From CAZWXH01 sp964637725 (GTDB lineage: Bacteria > Bacillota_I > Bacilli_A > Erysipelotrichales > Coprobacillaceae), in NCBI GenBank assembly GCA_964637725.1, contig CAZWXH010000079.1, forward strand, positions 1-8,479: DNA of 8,479 nucleotides, given 5' to 3'. Made by a program: the position numbers and the translations under genes. This document shows, one piece after another, positions 5,806 to 8,479 of the stretch. Every line of letters begins with the position of its first letter. Within the stretch, counting starts at the first letter, position 1. The notes beneath the pieces were generated by a model. The model saw nothing but the letters and a program-made list of their open reading frames with translations, did no database searches and had not been told where the DNA came from.

Positions 5806-7203
5806 ATGGCTAAGAATATAGGAAAAATTGTACGAGCAGTTGGACCAGTTGTCGATATTGTTTTTGATGATGCCCATTTACCATCATTAAATACAGCTAT
5901 TATTATTGATAATAATGGCGAATCTTTAACAGTTGAGGTTGCTCAACATATTGGAGATGACACTGTTCGTTGTATAGCAATGGGCTCTACTGATGGGTTA
6001 ACAAGAGGATTAGAAGCAGTTGATACAGGTGATTCTATTAGTGTACCCGTAGGAAATGAAACATTAGGAAGAATGTTTAATGTTTTAGGTGAACCTATTG
6101 ATGGAAAAGAAGCAGTGAATGATACTGTGAAAAGAATGCCAATTCATAGAAGTGCACCAACATATGCTGAACAACAAACTGAAACGGAAATATTAGAAAC
6201 AGGAATTAAGGTTATTGACTTAATCTGTCCTTATATTAAAGGTGGTAAGATTGGGTTGTTTGGTGGTGCTGGTGTTGGTAAGACTGTATTAATTCAAGAG
6301 TTAATTAATAATATTGCGACTGAACATGGTGGACTATCAGTGTTTGCAGGAGTTGGAGAACGTTCAAGGGAAGGGAATGACCTTTATTATGAAATGAAGG
6401 AAAGTGGTGTTTTAAATAAAACAACACTTGTCTTTGGACAAATGAATGAACCCCCTGGTTCTCGTTTAAGAGTAGGTTTAACTGGATTAACGATGGCAGA
6501 GTATTTTAGAGATGAACAAAATCAAGATGTCTTATTGTTCATTGATAATATTTTCCGTTTTACACAAGCTGGTTCAGAAGTGTCTGCTTTATTAGGACGA
6601 GTTCCTTCTCAAGCAGGATACCAACCAACCTTAGCAACTGAAATGGGACAATTACAAGAACGTATTACATCAACAAAGAAAGGTTCTATTACATCGGTAC
6701 AAGCAGTTTATGTACCAGCCGATGACTTAACAGATCCTGCTCCAGCAACAACATTTGCGCATCTTGATGCGAAGGTTGTATTGGATCGTTCAATTGCAGC
6801 ACTTGGAATTTATCCGGCCGTTGATCCTCTTAACTCTTCATCAAGAGCATTAGATCCTTTAGTTGTTGGAAGAGAACATTATGAGGTTGCTCATGGAGTT
6901 CAACAAATTCTTCAAAGATTCCAAGAATTACAAGATATTATTGCAATATTAGGTATGGATGAATTGAGTGAAGAAGATAAAATTACTGTTGCTAGAGCAA
7001 GACGTGTTCGTAATTATTTATCTCAACCATTTACTGTTGCAAGTCAATTTACAGGAATGGATGGAAAATATGTCCATGTTAATGATACAATCCAAGGATT
7101 CAAGGAAATCTTAGAAGGTAAGTGGGACCATTTACCTGAACAAGCATTCCATAATGTTGGTTCTATTGCAGAAGCTGAAGAGAAAGCGAAAACTTTAGAA
7201 TGA
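5806..7203 (+). CDS. atpD: F-type ATP synthase subunit beta (catalytic)
   Basis: Catalytic subunit that makes or hydrolyses ATP in the F1 head. The 465 residues match the family. The N-terminal barrel opens with GKIVRAVGPVVDIVF (6-20). The P-loop is GGAGVGKT (153-160). GVGERSREGNDLY holds the catalytic Glu185 (E. coli Glu181) and Arg186 (E. coli Arg182). Walker B is LLFIDNIFRF with Asp247. RVPSQAGYQPTL (265-276) and the family signature PAVDPLNSSS (338-347) are present. The intact DELSEED loop (385-391) contacts gamma and epsilon. AAGGAGGTG (5793-5801) is a near-consensus Shine-Dalgarno close to the ATG, the best in the F1 half of the operon. The stop overlaps the atpC start as ATGA. Confidence 0.99.
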   Translation: MAKNIGKIVRAVGPVVDIVFDDAHLPSLNTAIIIDNNGESLTVEVAQHIGDDTVRCIAMGSTDGLTRGLEAVDTGDSISVPVGNETLGRMFNVLGEPIDGKEAVNDTVKRMPIHRSAPTYAEQQTETEILETGIKVIDLICPYIKGGKIGLFGGAGVGKTVLIQELINNIATEHGGLSVFAGVGERSREGNDLYYEMKESGVLNKTTLVFGQMNEPPGSRLRVGLTGLTMAEYFRDEQNQDVLLFIDNIFRFTQAGSEVSALLGRVPSQAGYQPTLATEMGQLQERITSTKKGSITSVQAVYVPADDLTDPAPATTFAHLDAKVVLDRSIAALGIYPAVDPLNSSSRALDPLVVGREHYEVAHGVQQILQRFQELQDIIAILGMDELSEEDKITVARARRVRNYLSQPFTVASQFTGMDGKYVHVNDTIQGFKEILEGKWDHLPEQAFHNVGSIAEAEEKAKTLE

Positions 7204-7601
7204 AACCATTTCCTTTAAAAATAGTGACTCCTAAAGGGATCTATATGGAAACAGAGGTTGAACTTCTTAACTTAAGAACAACTGCAGGTCAAATTGGTAT
7301 TCTTGCAAAGCATATTCCATTAGCTGCTGGTATTGAAATATCTGAAATGAATTATATTCAAAATGAAAAGAAACATTTCTTTGCGATTGGTGGGGGATTT
7401 GTTTATGTGAATGACAATGAAACAACAATTATAGCAAACTCTATTGAATCACCAGAGGAAATAGATATTAATCGTGCGAAAGCTGCTAAGACTAGAGCTG
7501 AAGAAAGATTAAAAGCAGAACATGGTGATATGGATATATTAAGGGCTGAAACAGCACTTAAGAAAGCAATTATAAGAATTGATGTGAAGAATATGAAATA
7601 A
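7200..7601 (+). CDS. atpC: F-type ATP synthase subunit epsilon
   Basis: Subunit at the base of the central shaft that helps bind gamma to the c-ring and can inhibit ATP hydrolysis. The 133 residues match the family (about 130-140). The N-terminal beta-sandwich (1-85) shows IVTPKGIYMETEVE (8-21), LRTTAGQIGIL (25-35) and HIPL (38-41). The C-terminal helical hairpin (about 88-130) begins with IDINRA (88-93), which fits the I/L-D-x-x-R-A ATP-binding motif described for Bacillus PS3 epsilon. Arg99 and Arg126 are also present. The start overlaps the atpD stop by four bases (ATGA) with no strong Shine-Dalgarno upstream, so translation probably depends on atpD. The stop codon lies inside the operon terminator stem. 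Confidence 0.96.
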   Translation: MKPFPLKIVTPKGIYMETEVELLNLRTTAGQIGILAKHIPLAAGIEISEMNYIQNEKKHFFAIGGGFVYVNDNETTIIANSIESPEEIDINRAKAAKTRAEERLKAEHGDMDILRAETALKKAIIRIDVKNMK

Positions 7602-7629
7602 TCGTTCGAAAGAGCGATTATTTTATTTT
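7593..7629 (+). terminator. Rho-independent terminator of the atp operon
   Basis: AAATAATCG (7596-7604) pairs with CGATTATTT (7615-7623) and extends inward by U-G, U-A and C-G to close on a GAAA tetraloop (7608-7611), which is a GNRA loop on a C-G pair. Outward pairs at 7593-7595 with 7624-7626 bring the stem to 15 bp with two G-U wobbles. The T-rich tail TTTTATTTT (7621-7629) completes the signal. The 5' arm contains the last codons and stop of atpC, so a ribosome at the stop would mask part of the stem. Confidence 0.9.
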
Positions 7630-7659
7630 GTTGAAAAATGTATTTTTAAATAGAATAAA
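7628..7659 (+). promoter_or_regulatory. Candidate sigma-A-type promoter for the amidase gene
   Basis: The gene after the terminator needs its own promoter, and the 64-base spacer offers two overlapping candidates: TTGTTG (7628-7633) with TAGAAT (7651-7656), or TTGAAA (7631-7636) with AATAAA (7654-7659). Both have a 17-base spacing. Each has one good and one weak hexamer. A start near 7665 would leave a leader of about 30 bases before the ATG. The A/T-rich context makes chance matches likely. Confidence 0.3.
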
Positions 7660-7693
7660 AGGTGATAGAATGTAGAAGATAGGAAGTGAAGAA

Positions 7694-8461
7694 ATGGGAC
7701 ATAAAAAGAAAAAATCAAAATTAAGAATAGATAGAGTTATTATCGTACTTGCGATTGTAGTCACTTTATTATTCGGTTTATATAAAGGTGGACAGTTTGT
7801 CGTTGCAAAAATAACTTCTCTTTTTGAAACAAAAGAAGAAGTGCCCACAACCCAAAAAGAACCTAAACAACCTGAGGTTAAATATAATGGTATTGTTGTC
7901 ATTGATCCAGGACATGGTGGAGAAGATGCAGGAACAAATAAAGATGGTGTATTAGAAAAGAATATTACTTTAAAAGTAGCAAAGGTTGTTGGTGAAGAAC
8001 TTTCTAAGAATAAGATTAAAGTTATTTATACAAGAACAACAGATGTATCATTGAATCCAATAAAAAGACTTGATCTAAAGATGAGAGGTGCAGTTGCAAC
8101 AGATAATAATGCCGATTATTTTGTTTCTATTCATGTTAATGCTTTTGAAGAGTCTTCAGATATTTCAGGCTTTGAACTTTATAAGAAGGATAATAATGAT
8201 CCTTTAATTAATGAAAAAAGTGATTCATTAGCTAGATTAATAGCAACTCAAGTAGAAGGATTAAAATATTCTGAAAATAGAGGAATTCAAAGTGGAAAGA
8301 GTTTAAGTGTATTAAGAGATAATGCGGTAGCAGGAGCGTTAATTGAATTAGGGTATCTTAATAATCCATCTGATTATAAATATTTAAATGATTCAAAAAA
8401 ACTTGATGCATTAGGTCGTGCAATTGCGAAGGGAATACTTAATCAAATAGAATTAAAATAA
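7694..8461 (+). CDS. Membrane-anchored N-acetylmuramoyl-L-alanine amidase (Amidase_3 family)
   Basis: Zinc peptidoglycan hydrolase that cleaves the bond between N-acetylmuramic acid and the stem peptide's L-alanine. The 255 residues start with a Lys/Arg-rich cytosolic tail (1-14), a single hydrophobic segment (about 15-37) that is a signal-anchor or uncleaved signal peptide, a Pro/Lys/Glu-rich linker (about 45-62), and then one Amidase_3 domain to the end. Zinc and catalytic residues are all visible: His74 in DPGHGG, Glu88 in LEKN, His147 in SIHVNA, and Glu218 in ALIELGYLNN. No LysM, SH3 or other wall-binding repeat is present. This simple form resembles CwlD (spore cortex amidase) as well as general division amidases, so the role is left open. 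The ATG at 7694 has AGGAAGTGA at 7681-7689. Confidence 0.93.
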   Translation: MGHKKKKSKLRIDRVIIVLAIVVTLLFGLYKGGQFVVAKITSLFETKEEVPTTQKEPKQPEVKYNGIVVIDPGHGGEDAGTNKDGVLEKNITLKVAKVVGEELSKNKIKVIYTRTTDVSLNPIKRLDLKMRGAVATDNNADYFVSIHVNAFEESSDISGFELYKKDNNDPLINEKSDSLARLIATQVEGLKYSENRGIQSGKSLSVLRDNAVAGALIELGYLNNPSDYKYLNDSKKLDALGRAIAKGILNQIELK

Positions 8462-8479
8462 GAGAGATTATCTATTAAG
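8462..8479. other. Non-coding window end after the amidase gene
   Basis: Eighteen A/T-rich bases follow the amidase stop. No ribosome site, start codon in a useful context or complete hairpin can be seen before the window ends, so whether a terminator or a further gene follows is unknown. Confidence 0.5.

Noticed and set aside
3405..7203. Alternative genetic code (TGA as Trp), considered because of the low GC
   Set aside because: TGA terminates atpH and atpD exactly where the family proteins end, and the Trp residues checked (in AtpB, AtpF and AtpA) use TGG.
7618..7902. A 94-codon open frame on the minus strand across the terminator and the start of the amidase gene
   Set aside because: It runs antisense to the Amidase_3 coding region and the terminator, has no recognisable domain and no ribosome site; it is a shadow of the amidase frame.
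1..8479. A previously undescribed multi-gene system
   Set aside because: Every substantial open frame belongs to a known housekeeping family in a conserved order; no unknown gene, repeat array, mobile element or unexplained long intergenic region is present.

Overview
The window is an A+T-rich stretch from a low-GC Gram-positive bacterium. It carries the 3' end of glyA, a complete upp, a complete nine-gene F-type ATP synthase operon (atpI-B-E-F-H-A-G-D-C) and a membrane-anchored N-acetylmuramoyl-L-alanine amidase gene. All genes are on the + strand. The order glyA-upp-atpIBEFHAGDC is the classic Bacillota arrangement, known for example from Bacillus subtilis. TGA ends atpH and atpD, so the standard bacterial code applies and a Mollicutes code-4 organism is excluded. 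The protein style (a-subunit SMRLFGN, c-subunit RNPEA loop) and base composition suggest an anaerobic Bacillota lineage, possibly Erysipelotrichia. That placement is an impression from reading, not a search result.

Layout: 1-353 is the C-terminal part of serine hydroxymethyltransferase. 363-986 is uracil phosphoribosyltransferase, whose Shine-Dalgarno overlaps the glyA stop. A 32-base spacer with a short hairpin (989-1011) separates upp from atpI. 1019-2874 encodes the membrane sector: AtpI, a, c and b. 2874-7601 encodes delta, alpha, gamma, beta and epsilon. A strong intrinsic terminator (7593-7629) overlaps the atpC stop codon. 7694-8461 is an Amidase_3 cell-wall hydrolase with an N-terminal membrane anchor. 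The last 18 bases are non-coding as far as can be seen. No non-coding stretch exceeds 300 bases.

The ATP synthase genes are tightly packed (atpI/atpB overlap 8 bases, atpF/atpH 1 base, atpD/atpC 4 bases), as expected for co-translated subunits. Every catalytic motif examined in alpha and beta is intact, so the enzyme should be functional. I see no mobile element, CRISPR array, tRNA, rRNA or novel multi-gene system. The most interesting observation concerns the ion-binding site of the rotor. The c-subunit carries two carboxylates (Glu25 and Glu58) with the same 33-residue spacing as Glu32 and Glu65 of the Na+-driven Fusobacterium nucleatum ring, but with Thr-Val after the second Glu. The coupling ion (Na+ or H+) is therefore an open, testable question. 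Secondary points are an a-subunit lacking the E. coli Glu219 counterpart, an epsilon subunit with an intact ATP-binding signature, and a GTG start for atpA.
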